This document shows, piece after piece, positions 50,580 through 61,200 of a DNA stretch of 64,000 nt; position 1 is the stretch's first letter, and each line of letters starts with the position of its first letter. A model generated the notes under the pieces. The model saw only the letters and a list, made by a program, of their open reading frames with translations, had not been told where the DNA came from and made no database searches. The stretch is from assembly GCA_963082975.1 (NCBI GenBank), contig OY720349.1, positions 64,788,501 to 64,852,500 of the forward strand, read 5' to 3'. Source of the stretch: Labia minor (taxonomy: Eukaryota > Arthropoda > Insecta > Dermaptera > Spongiphoridae). A program made the translations under genes and the position numbers.

Positions 50580-50859
50580 ACTCTTACATTTCTTATCTTA
50601 AATTGTCTTATTTGAGAAGACATTCATTTTAAATTTAATATTATTGTATTATAGACGGTTGTATAATACGTATTGTATTATAGACGGTTGTTTGACATAA
50701 TAGTCATTATTTTTTTTACAATCTTTACAAATTGAGAGTGATCCTTCTAAAAATCAGATCAGACATTTTAAGAAATTTTAAAAATAAATGTTTATTTAAG
50801 GTTAAATGTAAATTTAAGATTTATTACTGTATTGTCAATAATATATGTTTACCTTGAAT

Positions 50860-51100
50860 CAGTGGTGCGCAACCCGAGGGTCGCGATCCAACAATAAAAA
50901 ATATAGCGCCCTCGTAAACCTGGTGTGATGTCAATCAACGTTTTTCTAATTATCGTGCTAATAAAAATCTTCACGTAGGTAAACTAACTTCCTTAACGAT
51001 TAAAAAACATCTCTACTATCTACTCAGGGGTCGCGACAATTTTTTTTCAAAAAAATGGGGGTCGCAAATGAAGAGAGGTGCCTTGAATGACCCACAAATT
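50860..51100. mobile_element. hAT-like element relic, one end only
   Basis: CAGTGGTGCGCAACCCGAGG at 50860 followed by GTCGCGA resembles the CAGTGG(T/C)...CAACC ends of hAT-superfamily non-autonomous elements. GGGGTCGCGACAATTTTT (51027) and GGGGGTCGCAAATG (51057) are further GTCGC repeats within 200 bp. No inverted partner end or 8-bp duplication was found. Confidence 0.4.
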
Positions 51101-52264
51101 AAAATCTCGAAAAATCTTTTTTTATCAATATAAGATTATAAGCACTAGAACATTTCTCAAGGTGTCATTATGTAGACAGAAGATTAAGGTTCATCCAATA
51201 TTTTTTTAAAAGTCTCAAGTAAGATCCGTTTGTCGCCGACATCCGTTTTTATACCGAGCGGGAAAATGTGGAGATTCTGGACACCCAAGTGATGGATGGA
51301 ACTTTTAAAAAACCTATTTTCCGGGCAAACAATTACTTTTGCCTGATATCTCACATGTTGCTGAACCCTTAACATTTTTAAAATACAAAATAGAATTTAT
51401 TAAAATAAAAAAAAATGATTAGTTATTACTCAAATAGAGCATTTATTTTAGTTAGGTCAGGAAACAAAGAGTTGAATTGTTTGATTTGTCCTCTCAAAAT
51501 AGGCCGGGTGGTTGCCCTAAATGACTTGAATAAATTAGCTATATAAAAAAATCGAACTTTCGGTCTGATAAGATAGAATCGAAATGAAAAATAAATAAAT
51601 AATAATTCTTTGTAATTTTATTTCATTTGTTGTCATTTAGTACGTTTGTTATCATCTATTTAATTCATTTATAAAATTATATTTTTAATTCGTGATTTAT
51701 GATACGTATGATTTTGAAGCTTTCAAATATACATATATTTTTCTATATGAATGTGCAATTAGGTGAAATGATATTTGATTTAAAGGGATGGACAAAAATT
51801 GATATATATATATATATCGACGGGTGAGAACAACAATCATCTGTTTTTGTTATTTTTGTTTAGTAGTATATTTTTTTCTTTTCCAATGTCGTTGTCGGAG
51901 GAAATAACCCATAATTTCATTCAAATGCAATCTGATTTATTTCCAAATTGGATGATTATGGGAATATTTTGAATGAAAATGTTAAAGAGCAACACATCCA
52001 ACCCTCTGCATGACCATTAATCATCCATTACCCTAATATACTCACACCAATTTTATATTATATTAATTATATATATATATATAGATTGAGAGTAAATCAA
52101 CGAGAAAACAACACAATATTATAATAATGCAATTTTGATTTTTATTAAAAAATGAATTGATAGAATTAATTTCAAAATATATGTTACAAAATAAATCATT
52201 ATATATATAAATATACCATATATAAATCACTTCTTCTTTCTTCTTCATGGCCTCTATGCATCTC

Positions 52265-52730
52265 GAGAATTAGTTAGGGTTATAAAAGCGAAAAGGCTGC
52301 GAAAGGCTGGGCACGTGGCTAGAATTGGAGAGGAAAATGACATTGGTGGGGAGACCGATGGAAAACGTCCGCTTGGAAGCACAAGGATGCGTAGGAAGGG
52401 ACGTAAGAGAGATGGGAGAGGGTAGGAGTTGGATGGATGTGGCTCAGGATAGGGACACTTGGAGAAATGTGGTTGTCGAGGCCAAAAACTTTCGAGTACC
52501 GTTGAGCCACAGAGATAGATAGATATAACATATACAATAATAATATATAATTAATTTACTGATTAAATTAAAATATATTTAAAATAAGAACACAAAAAGA
52601 AATGAATGTTTTATGTAATATACGGATTGAAACAAAATGGATGAAAACCTTTTACTACTTTCAACCAAATACTAAATACCACTCGTAGGTACAGGAGGCG
52701 AAGCCCCCGTCTAGGTGTGAAGAGGGCCGG
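52265..52730 (+). mobile_element. Helitron copy C carrying the end of a LINE reading frame
   Basis: The 5' part encodes, in two frames, the C-terminus of a non-LTR retrotransposon endonuclease/RT protein: IKAKRLRKAGHVARIGEEN (about 52277-52335), then, after a frameshift, REMGEGRSWMDVAQDRDTW and NVVVEAKNF up to a TAG (52522). From 52440 on the sequence matches Helitron copy B, including the tail GAAGCCCCCGTCTAGGTGTG. The terminal hairpin is decayed (GAGGGCC only) and CTAG is lost. The left Helitron end is not visible. Confidence 0.6.
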
Positions 52731-52739
52731 AGTTTAAGT

Positions 52740-53160
52740 GGCTGTTTTCTGTTGTGTCTTTCTCTCCGTAGTTGTATGCCCTCTCATTTATTAAGAGAAC
52801 GATGGGAGGGACAGATGGGAGCACCTTTAATGCCACCCCTGAGCCCGCCCTATATGATCTGCAAACCCAAATAAGGGCTTTGCACCATGTTGCTATATTT
52901 TCTGAGATTTAGTGCTCTCGCCCACACCGGTGCGGTATAAGTTAATATCAAAGAGACCACTGAATTGAGGATTCTTCTAGTGCCAGTCTCTGGACCCGCA
53001 AACCTAGACATAATCTTCTGGAGAGCCGAAATTGTTTTCATTGACTCTGAGGCTGTCGCCACTACGTGATCTCCCTAAGTCAGAGATCTATCCAAGACAA
53101 CTCCTAAGTACTTAAGGAAATTCCTTTGGTAGTTTCACTATTATTAACTTTTATCCTTAT
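52740..53160 (-). pseudogene. R1-clade LINE reverse transcriptase fragment
   Basis: On the minus strand the sequence reads SESMKTISALQKIMSRFAGP, RRILNSVVSLILTYTAPVWA and, after a frameshift, YRAGSGVALKVLPSVPPIVLL with INERAYNYGER. These are landmarks of the segment downstream of the reverse transcriptase core in R1/Jockey-type LINE ORF2 proteins. At least one frameshift and stops make it a dead remnant of about 130 codons. It abuts the end of Helitron copy C. Confidence 0.7.
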
Positions 53161-53599
53161 AAACTCTTGCTTTTTATGAAGACATAAAATGCGCATATAG
53201 GAAATTGACAAAATAACTAATTAAAAACCAAACCGAGTGTTAAATTCAAAATTATTATTATTTTTTTTGTTTTTGTGTGTATATTTAAGTTTAATTTTCA
53301 AGTTAAAAAATATTAGAGTACTTCTTCATTTTAAGATTTTAAGCTGTTTTATTTCAATGCAAATTGACTAATAAATTTCAAATGAACACATTATTATGGT
53401 AACATTCAACAATGAATCTGAAAACATGAAATTTGTAATTCATAATTTACATTTAGTATCATATATGTATATTCATTGAGGTACCCTTAAGTAAAAATGC
53501 AAAAGAAAAAGTATATAAAAGAACATAATATAATCGTTTACAGGATCAATTTTCAATTTTTTAAATATATTTACTGATATTTTTTTTAATCTCTTGTCG

Positions 53600-54120
53600 A
53601 AATGAACATTTTGGTCGTTTCCGTTTGGCTGTTCCCATTGAATGAATCCCATTACACAATTCCCACTCCAAGGTTAAGAGGTTGGTAACTTTTTTATTGG
53701 TTATATATATATATATATAGCTGAACATGTTACATTTCTCCCTCCTTCCCCACTCCCATCTTCCACCCTCTGGTCGACAGAGGTTGGCCTATATATGACA
53801 GCCATAGAGGCAAGGGTGGGTTTTGAATAGGTTTTGTAAGTGAATGTACGTAATAGAAGGGCTCATGGATGGTCGGACGAGGAGAGACCGAGTTGAATTT
53901 CTATCGAATCAATTTCCGAACCAACACCATCTTATGAGATGATTTTCATTCGCCATCTTGCTTCAAGTTATCCCTTTTTCATCCATCCCATCAAACACTC
54001 TAATCTTAAGTAAACATATCACATCTTGAACCTCTTCACCTTCCTTTCTTTCTTCCGTGCCCTCATCCCGTGTCGTCCGCCCATCAGTCACCACGCTGAT
54101 ATATTTTCCCCCATTTAATT
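53600..54120. other. GC-richer intergenic stretch, unexplained
   Basis: About 500 bp less AT-rich than its surroundings, with a short (AT)n run at about 53704. No ORF, repeat end or structured RNA was recognised. Confidence 0.25.
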
Positions 54121-54936
54121 TTGTTATTAGACGAAAAAATACAATTCCCTTTAAAAGCTATCGGCTCTTCGATGCATCTAATTTATTTAGGTTTATTTTT
54201 TTTTTTTTTTACTTTAAAAATATACTATAATCACACTCTACAAACACTTTTTATTTTTAATAATTTTAAAATAAATATCAATTTAATTTAATAAATTCAA
54301 AGATTTAAATAAAATAGAATTACAAATATTTATGTTTCTATATTTTTTAAATTATATGATCAAAGAAAAATATGAATTTAAAATATTTTCATATGTCTAT
54401 ATTTGTTATTCTTGTTCGAATTCTCATTAAGTTTTAATGGACATACATTTCCCTTTTATATTTTAATTTTTAGTCAAACAGTTAAATAAAACTATCAATC
54501 AATTAATAAGAAAAACAAATAAAAATCTTTAATTTTGATTTTTATAATATATCAAGTAAAATTATAATCATTAGTTTATATATTTTTATTTTTAATCAAT
54601 TCTTTGGATTTTCTATATTAAAATTAATTATATTGCATTTGTATAATTTATTATATATATATCGTAAATCAAACTCTCTCTTGCACTAGAATCTTTCATA
54701 AAATTAAGTCTATAAAATTAATTAAATAGTTTTTTTTTAATGTAAAATATTATAAATTAATATCAATATAAATATAAAATAATTATTATTTTTTACTATA
54801 AGTTTAGGTTCAAGTATTCATATTTTCTTATATATAATAGGTAAAATAATGTAAGGTGCCTGTAGTTCAATAGTGGATTTTTAGAAAATCGTTTCTATGT
54901 CTGTCAATGTCTGAAAGTTAAGTCTAAAGTAATAAG

Positions 54937-55467
54937 CTGGAGTGTCTCCCCTCGACTATCTCGCAATTTGAATTGGATTAAATAACATAATATATTATAT
55001 TTAAATTAAATTTAATTAATTATAAATTATAAATTAAAATTAATAAATAATATTTATTAAACCAGCGCATGTTTGGCTCTTTGTTGATGGCACCACGTCA
55101 CGTGCAGGCGCGTGAGATTTGCAGTGTTAAAAAATTAATTCTGGTACTTTCAGCAATTCAATCAAACTGTAATTCTACTATATAGCAGTTTTATACAATT
55201 TTTAATCATGTGAAAAACTATCAAACATATATCTATCTTTATTTTTACGGTCACTTTAGAGGAAAAAAAATCAAAACCTTGTAGGTAATGACCCTCTTCC
55301 GGTTGAGCTACTTTTCTCAAAAGTTGATAGAAAACTATGAATTTTGAATAATGTTCATGTACCAAATTGCATCATTCTAGCTCAAACCGTTTTTGCGTAA
55401 TCTTGTCTACATACACACACACTCACACAGACATTTTTCTCAACCTTTGTGAAAATGACGAGATAGT
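54937..55467 (+). repeat. ~0.5 kb MITE-like repeat family, copy 3
   Basis: Same left edge (CTGGAGTGTCTCC, one change in the hairpin) and right edge (CGAGATAGT) as copy 1. It lacks the GATTCAGGAACC...ATTTTCG segment just before the right edge. It has the CTTCCGGTTGAGC segment missing in copy 2. Confidence 0.75.
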
Positions 55468-56689
55468 AAAAACTATAAATTCTTCAAAGTAGCAATTTCC
55501 TATTTAAGTTTAGCACCTCTATAAATATTTGTTTTTCACATTTTTTTCAATCGCTTTTTGTTTACTTTTTAATTTGATTTTGTTTATTGTGTCAATAACT
55601 TTGACCATTTCACAATCAATCTTAAGCAATTTTATTGAATAATTAAATTACTTTTTGTTTTCTATGTATTACATTGCTTTTGGATAATTTAAATTAAAGA
55701 GTATTCGTTTCTATTTGTAACTTTAAATAAATTTGTTTCTCAAACAATTTTTTATTGAATTACTTATATAAAATAAAAATTATGAATTATATATTAAAAA
55801 AATATAAATTTTTTTAAAATTATTATTATTGTTTTTTAATTAATAATAATTTGTATTAAATCTTATTAAACCTTGATATTAAAATATTTTTACCACTCAA
55901 ATTGATCAACCATACAAGTTCAATTTTAAAGAATCTCAAAGACTAGATAGTAAACTTTATGTTATTGAAACTTATTATAGAACATATATATATATATATA
56001 TGAGAAGGAAATAAGAAATAAAATATAAAAAATAAAAATGATAAAAGGAAAAGAATTCGCAGCTCGTATGATAATCGTGATAAATGATTAATTGTCAGCA
56101 ACTAAAGCTATGTAATTTATGATCTTTTAAGTAGTTAAAGAAAGAAAGAAAATGAGAAAAAAATAATGAAAAAGTGATTCCACTTTACTGTTTTTTCATG
56201 AAACACTCCATTAACGATAAGAATAAAAAAAGGTTTGTAAAATAAGTAATATAAATAAGCGTTTTTGTTATCATTTGAACTGGGAGATAAAAGTTGTGAG
56301 AAGAAGCTTCGGCAATCGAGTTTGAATTAATTTTAGCATAGTAAGAAACATCATCTGAACTTTATAATTTTTGATATTTCGTAATATAATATTCAATAAA
56401 ATAAAGTATATAATTAGGAAAAAAACATTAAAAGTTTGAATTTTATTGATATCAATAAATGATGATATACATCTATCAATTTTTTTTCTTATAAATATCC
56501 TTAAAATATTTAATATTTTTTTCAATAAAAGATGTATACTACTTGAATAAAATAAATCTACTCTAAGATCATTAATTTATGACATCTGATAATAAAGAAT
56601 ATAATAAATTATATAAATAGTATAATTAATGTCTATTAAAAAGGAAATGAATAGGTATATATATATATGTTGGTTTAGATATAGTATAT

Positions 56690-56880
56690 ATATAGTATAT
56701 TTAGGCAACGCAGTGAGTACAAAACCATCCAACCTATCAACCCAAAATCCCGATATTAACCCTTGGTCACACAGACTAAGACTCAGAATCCCAAAAATAT
56801 TCCCACCTAAATAATCTCTTGAAAATAGCACCAAAATGGGTGCCGAAACGTCGAGAAAACAATCTCACAAAAATACGTGA
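56690..56880 (+). mobile_element. Penelope-like element 3' relic with hammerhead-like motif
   Basis: The segment 56815-56860 can be read as TCTC, a diverged CUGANGA-like core (TTGAAAATA), stem II GCACC-AAAAT-GGGTGC, then CGAAACGTC and GAGA pairing back to TCTC. That is the order of a short-stem-III hammerhead as found at Penelope-like retrotransposon ends. The first core is mutated, so it should not cleave. Upstream (from about 56700) an open frame with basic residues (HRLRLRIPKI) may be the end of the element's coding region, but it is too short to identify. Confidence 0.4.
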
Positions 56881-57309
56881 TTATATCCCTGATAAATCTG
56901 ATAGTAATATATATATGTAAAATTCGATTTCTTTCTCTGTTAATCTTATAAAAATATTTAGATGAGATGAGAATTCAACAATAGGATGTTTTGAAAGTAA
57001 ACGCATTACAAAGTCCTCAATAATTTGCGCAGTTTGCGAATTCTAGACATAATAGGGTTGTTGATCATATTAAAAGAATTTAATTAATATGGGAGAAAAA
57101 TACTTATAAAATTTTTAATAAATGTAAAAATTTATAAGTATATGGGATATGATATTAAAAACAATTTACTCTACTCACAGATGCAAATAAATTTTAAAAA
57201 TTTTGCCTCCAAAAGCTTTTTTAACACCCAGCATGCTGAAAAACGATAAGCAACTTAATTTTTTAAAGACTATTTATTTATGGTAATCTTTGAATTTACA
57301 ATTAAAAAT

Positions 57310-57894
57310 CTGGAGTGTCTCCACTCGACTATCTCGCAATTTGAATTGGATTAAATAACAAATATTATATTTAAATTAAATTAAATTAATTATAAATTAT
57401 AAATTAATAAATAATATTTATTAAACCAGCGCATGTTTGGCTCTTTGTTGATGGCACCACGTCACGTGTTGGCGCGTGAGATTTGCAGTGTTAAAAAATT
57501 AATTCTGGTACTTTCAGCGATTCAATCAAGCTGAAATACTATATATAGCAGTTTTATACAATTATTAATCATGTGAAAAACTATCAAACATATATCTATC
57601 TTTATTTTTACGGTCACTTTAGAGGAAAAAAAATCAAAACCTTGTAGGTAATGACCCTCTTCCGGTTGAGCTACTTTCTCAAAAGTTGATAGAAAACTAT
57701 GAATTTTGAATAATGACCATGTACCAAATTTCATGATTCTAGCTCAAACCATTTTTGCGTAATCTTGTCTACATACATACATACACACACACAGACATTT
57801 TTCTCAATCTTAGTGAAAATGATTCAGGAACCTTCAAAATGTAAAAAACATCAAAATCTCGACATCGAAAATTTTCGTTCTCTGGCGAGATAGT
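57310..57894 (+). repeat. ~0.5 kb MITE-like repeat family, copy 4
   Basis: The longest copy, 585 bp, with both edges (CTGGAGTGTCTCCACTCGAC and TGGCGAGATAGT) and all internal landmarks. It ends about 300 bp before the start codon of the M1 gene, so it could lie in that gene's promoter region. Confidence 0.78.
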
Positions 57895-58195
57895 AAAAAT
57901 GATGATTAAAATTTGATATCCATCATGGAAAATTGAGAAGTTTGCTTCTTTTTTGACCTTGAAATATTTTTTTTTGCGCATGTCATCGAGTTCAAGGTCT
58001 GTCATTCGTCCCTCTTTCGTCGTCCAATATGCTAATTAAATTGATAATCTAAGTAGGGTACGTCTGATTCAATGTTACGTTCAATTCAATTGAATAATTG
58101 AAATTGGCTAGTGGACGATTTCCTTTCATGGGGAAGAGGTCACAAAAAGGACGGGATTCTTAAGCCATTTCTATGTGAGACGCTGTCCAGACAGG

Positions 58196-58261
58196 ATGCC
58201 CAGGCTTTTCTGGCTGGTCGTCTCAACGCTTTTCTGGGTTGCAGCCGCGCGCCCTGGCAGG
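58196..58261 (+). CDS. M1-like gene exon 1, start codon and signal peptide
   Basis: The ATG at 58196 has A at -3. It opens 22 codons with a basic/hydrophobic/small pattern (MPRLFWLVVSTLFWVAAARP), a typical cleavable signal peptide. The donor is AGG/GTAAGT, phase 0, which matches exon 2. A longer overlapping frame (starting at GTG 58111) is open here too, but it has no ATG, gives no M1 similarity and would not carry the signal peptide. Confidence 0.75.
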
Positions 58262-61200
58262 GTAAGTACCATCGTTCTTCCAACACTTTTTCTATCTTTT
58301 TTTATTTTTATCATTTTTAGGCTTTTGCTTTAATTCCAAAAAAAAAAAAAAAAAACTAACGAATTATTGTACAATAAATAATTTAAGAATTTACAAAAGT
58401 CAGGAAATTTAAAAAAAAAATGATATCTAACACAATTAATCTTACGAGTTAAATAGAAAATAATAATGAAAAATTAAATATTAATAATAAATAATAAAAT
58501 CATAATCTGTTTAAAAATTATTATGAAAATATCTTTTATTATTGATATATTTTATATACTGAGCACTCAGAAATCAGTCAGAATTTTACACAAGATTCTT
58601 TTGAATTTAAATCCGGGAATTCGTGATTTTTTTGATCTGAATCTAAATCCAAAAATTATAGATCAGATCAGACCAAAAGATGTACGTACATATATAATAT
58701 ATGTAATATTTATGAATTGATTAATTGTGCCGAAACAATTTAATTAAATAATTTAAATTATCTCTCTTATTATTATTCAAAGTGCAAAGATATTTATATC
58801 CATTTTTCTATGTCGTTCTATGGAACAGTAAAGTTCTTGGCCGCAGCAATCACATTTCTTCAAATGATCCTGTCCATCTCCTATCTTCTCCCAGTTTATT
58901 AAAAGTAAATCAAGTTTATTAATATTTTTTTTTTTTTTTGGAATTTCAATTTTTTTTTATTATAAATAAAAGGAACGACGAGAATTGAATTTAGCTGATG
59001 CATTGATCCAAGGACGGGCTACTCCACTTCCTAGACATCTCATTCCATCCGGATATCGTTTAGAACTACAACCAAAAGCCGAAGAAGGGGTATTCCAGGG
59101 AAAAGTTCGAATTAACGTAACTTGTGAAGAGCCTATAGACACCTTCCATCTACACGCCCATCATTCTCTTCAAGTAATTTACTAAAAACAAATTAATTAT
59201 TGTTTATTGTCGCGTTTTTATTTTTATTTTATTGTTTTTACAGTTAAACGAATCTGATATTCAAGTACTATGGCTGGGTGGTGGAGTGAGCAGCGATCCC
59301 AAAAGTGCAGCACTCAAAATTCAATCGCATCCGTGAGTTTATCTATCATTTTTTTTTTTTTTTTTTAACAAAAACTTTTCTATCCAAAATCGAATTGAAT
59401 TTATTATATCAATTTTAGGGTAACCGAGGGAATAACAACACCGATGCAAGTCTCCACGGTATCACGTGATTCTGCTACCGATATATTAACCATAACTGTT
59501 TCTGAAAAGTTACGAAAGGGCGGCTCATATGCACTTCAGATTCAGTTTAGTGGCCCCGTGCATGGCAATAAAACAGAGGGGTTATTTCGAAATAGTTATA
59601 AACACTCGCAAACTAAAGAAATCAGGTAATCATAATATTAATATTTATGTGCTAATTTATTTATAGTAATTTATAGTTATAGTTATATTTGTGAAAATAA
59701 TTTTAAAACTATAAAATTCCACAAGAAATCATTTTGTTAGTAATTAAATAAATGAAAGAAAAAACTTCTTCATTTTTTAATTGATGTCTTCATAAATCAA
59801 GATTAAAAACATTATAATTAAATTATACCTTTATATGGAGTATGTCTTTAATATATAATAATTTTATATTAAAATTAAAAATTATTTTTTATTATTATTC
59901 GATATCTACATAAATTTGTCAAATTTTTATCAATATTTTTTTTCATATAATAATATATTATTATTAAATTTTTCAATATAGCTGGACTTAAATCATTTTT
60001 ATACCCTGATTTACACTATAAATTCCAAATAGTATATATATATATATATTGAATTTATTATATTATATGAAATATAATTTATTATCCATTAAATAAAACA
60101 CTAAGAATCATTACAATTTAAATATTAGTATTAGAAGTAAATATTAGAATACCTTTAAAGCAAAATAGTAATAAGTTTTTTTAATCCAGAAATGAATGAT
60201 TGTAATTTATTAGATGGTTCGTAGCGACCCAATTGAAACCAGCTTTTGCTCGGCATGTTTTCCCCTGTTGGGATGAACCTGGTTTTAAAGCAACTATCGA
60301 ACTGAGTGTAGCAAGGCCAAAAGATATGCATGTCTTGGCTAGCACGCCGCTACGCCAATCTGAAGAAAGGTAATTAAGTGTTTTCTTTACACTTTTTTAT
60401 ATAAGTATTTATAAAGAAAATATAAATGTTTTTTTTTTTTAAATTGAGATTATTATATTTTGTGAAGTGTAAGTACAAAAGTATATAGAAAAAACTAACT
60501 ATAAGACTCCTTTAATCTATTTCTGACAATTTTCAAGTGTTGTCTATATTTGGTTTGGGGTAGAGAGTTTAAAATGTTTACCCAATTAAGTTAAAAAAAT
60601 GGCAAAATGTGAGCTTTCGAAATATGTAATATAAAAATTTTTTATTAAATGTTTTGAAAAATATTTTTTTTTTCATATATTTATATAAATCTATGATTCT
60701 GCATGAAAAATTATAATTGCTATATATTGAAGATAATATATATATTTATATACAGATTATATATATATTACAAAAATAATTTTTAAAAAATTAAAAAGTA
60801 TAATATTTTTAATAATTCATAAATATTAATTTTAATGTGTGTCTACAAATATATCTTTTAATTTGTAATTATTTTATTGTATGAAATATGAAATAAAATA
60901 CATATTTAAGTTAAATTATATTTTATATTTATAAGTTTTCTTTTAATTTACTATTATTAAATATTGATAATATCAATAACATTTATAACTTGAGATTACA
61001 CAAACGATAGAGTTTAGGAAAGTAGAAAAGTTAGAATGAATAAGTTTGTGGGTGTGTGATACACTTTCAATTACAAGGATAATAACTTATAATAATTAAT
61101 GACCTAACACGGTGGTTTTTAATAACACATTATAAATTATTTATTTATTTAATTATATGTGAATAGGTTTATTTAATAATAGTGTAATTCATTTAAAAAA

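Noticed and set aside
50643..50690. Short tandem duplication of GTATTATAGACGGTTGT
   Set aside because: Two copies only and no spacer structure; an ordinary local duplication, not a CRISPR or satellite.
51184..51375. Minus-strand 63-codon ORF with a faint resemblance to the middle of a mariner transposase
   Set aside because: The similarity (HIFPLGIKTDV) is too short, and no TA-flanked inverted ends were found.
58111..58320. 69-codon plus-strand frame overlapping the start of the M1-like gene
   Set aside because: It has a GTG rather than an ATG, crosses the GTAAGT donor and shows no M1 similarity. Another frame of the same segment gives a clean signal peptide in phase with exon 2.
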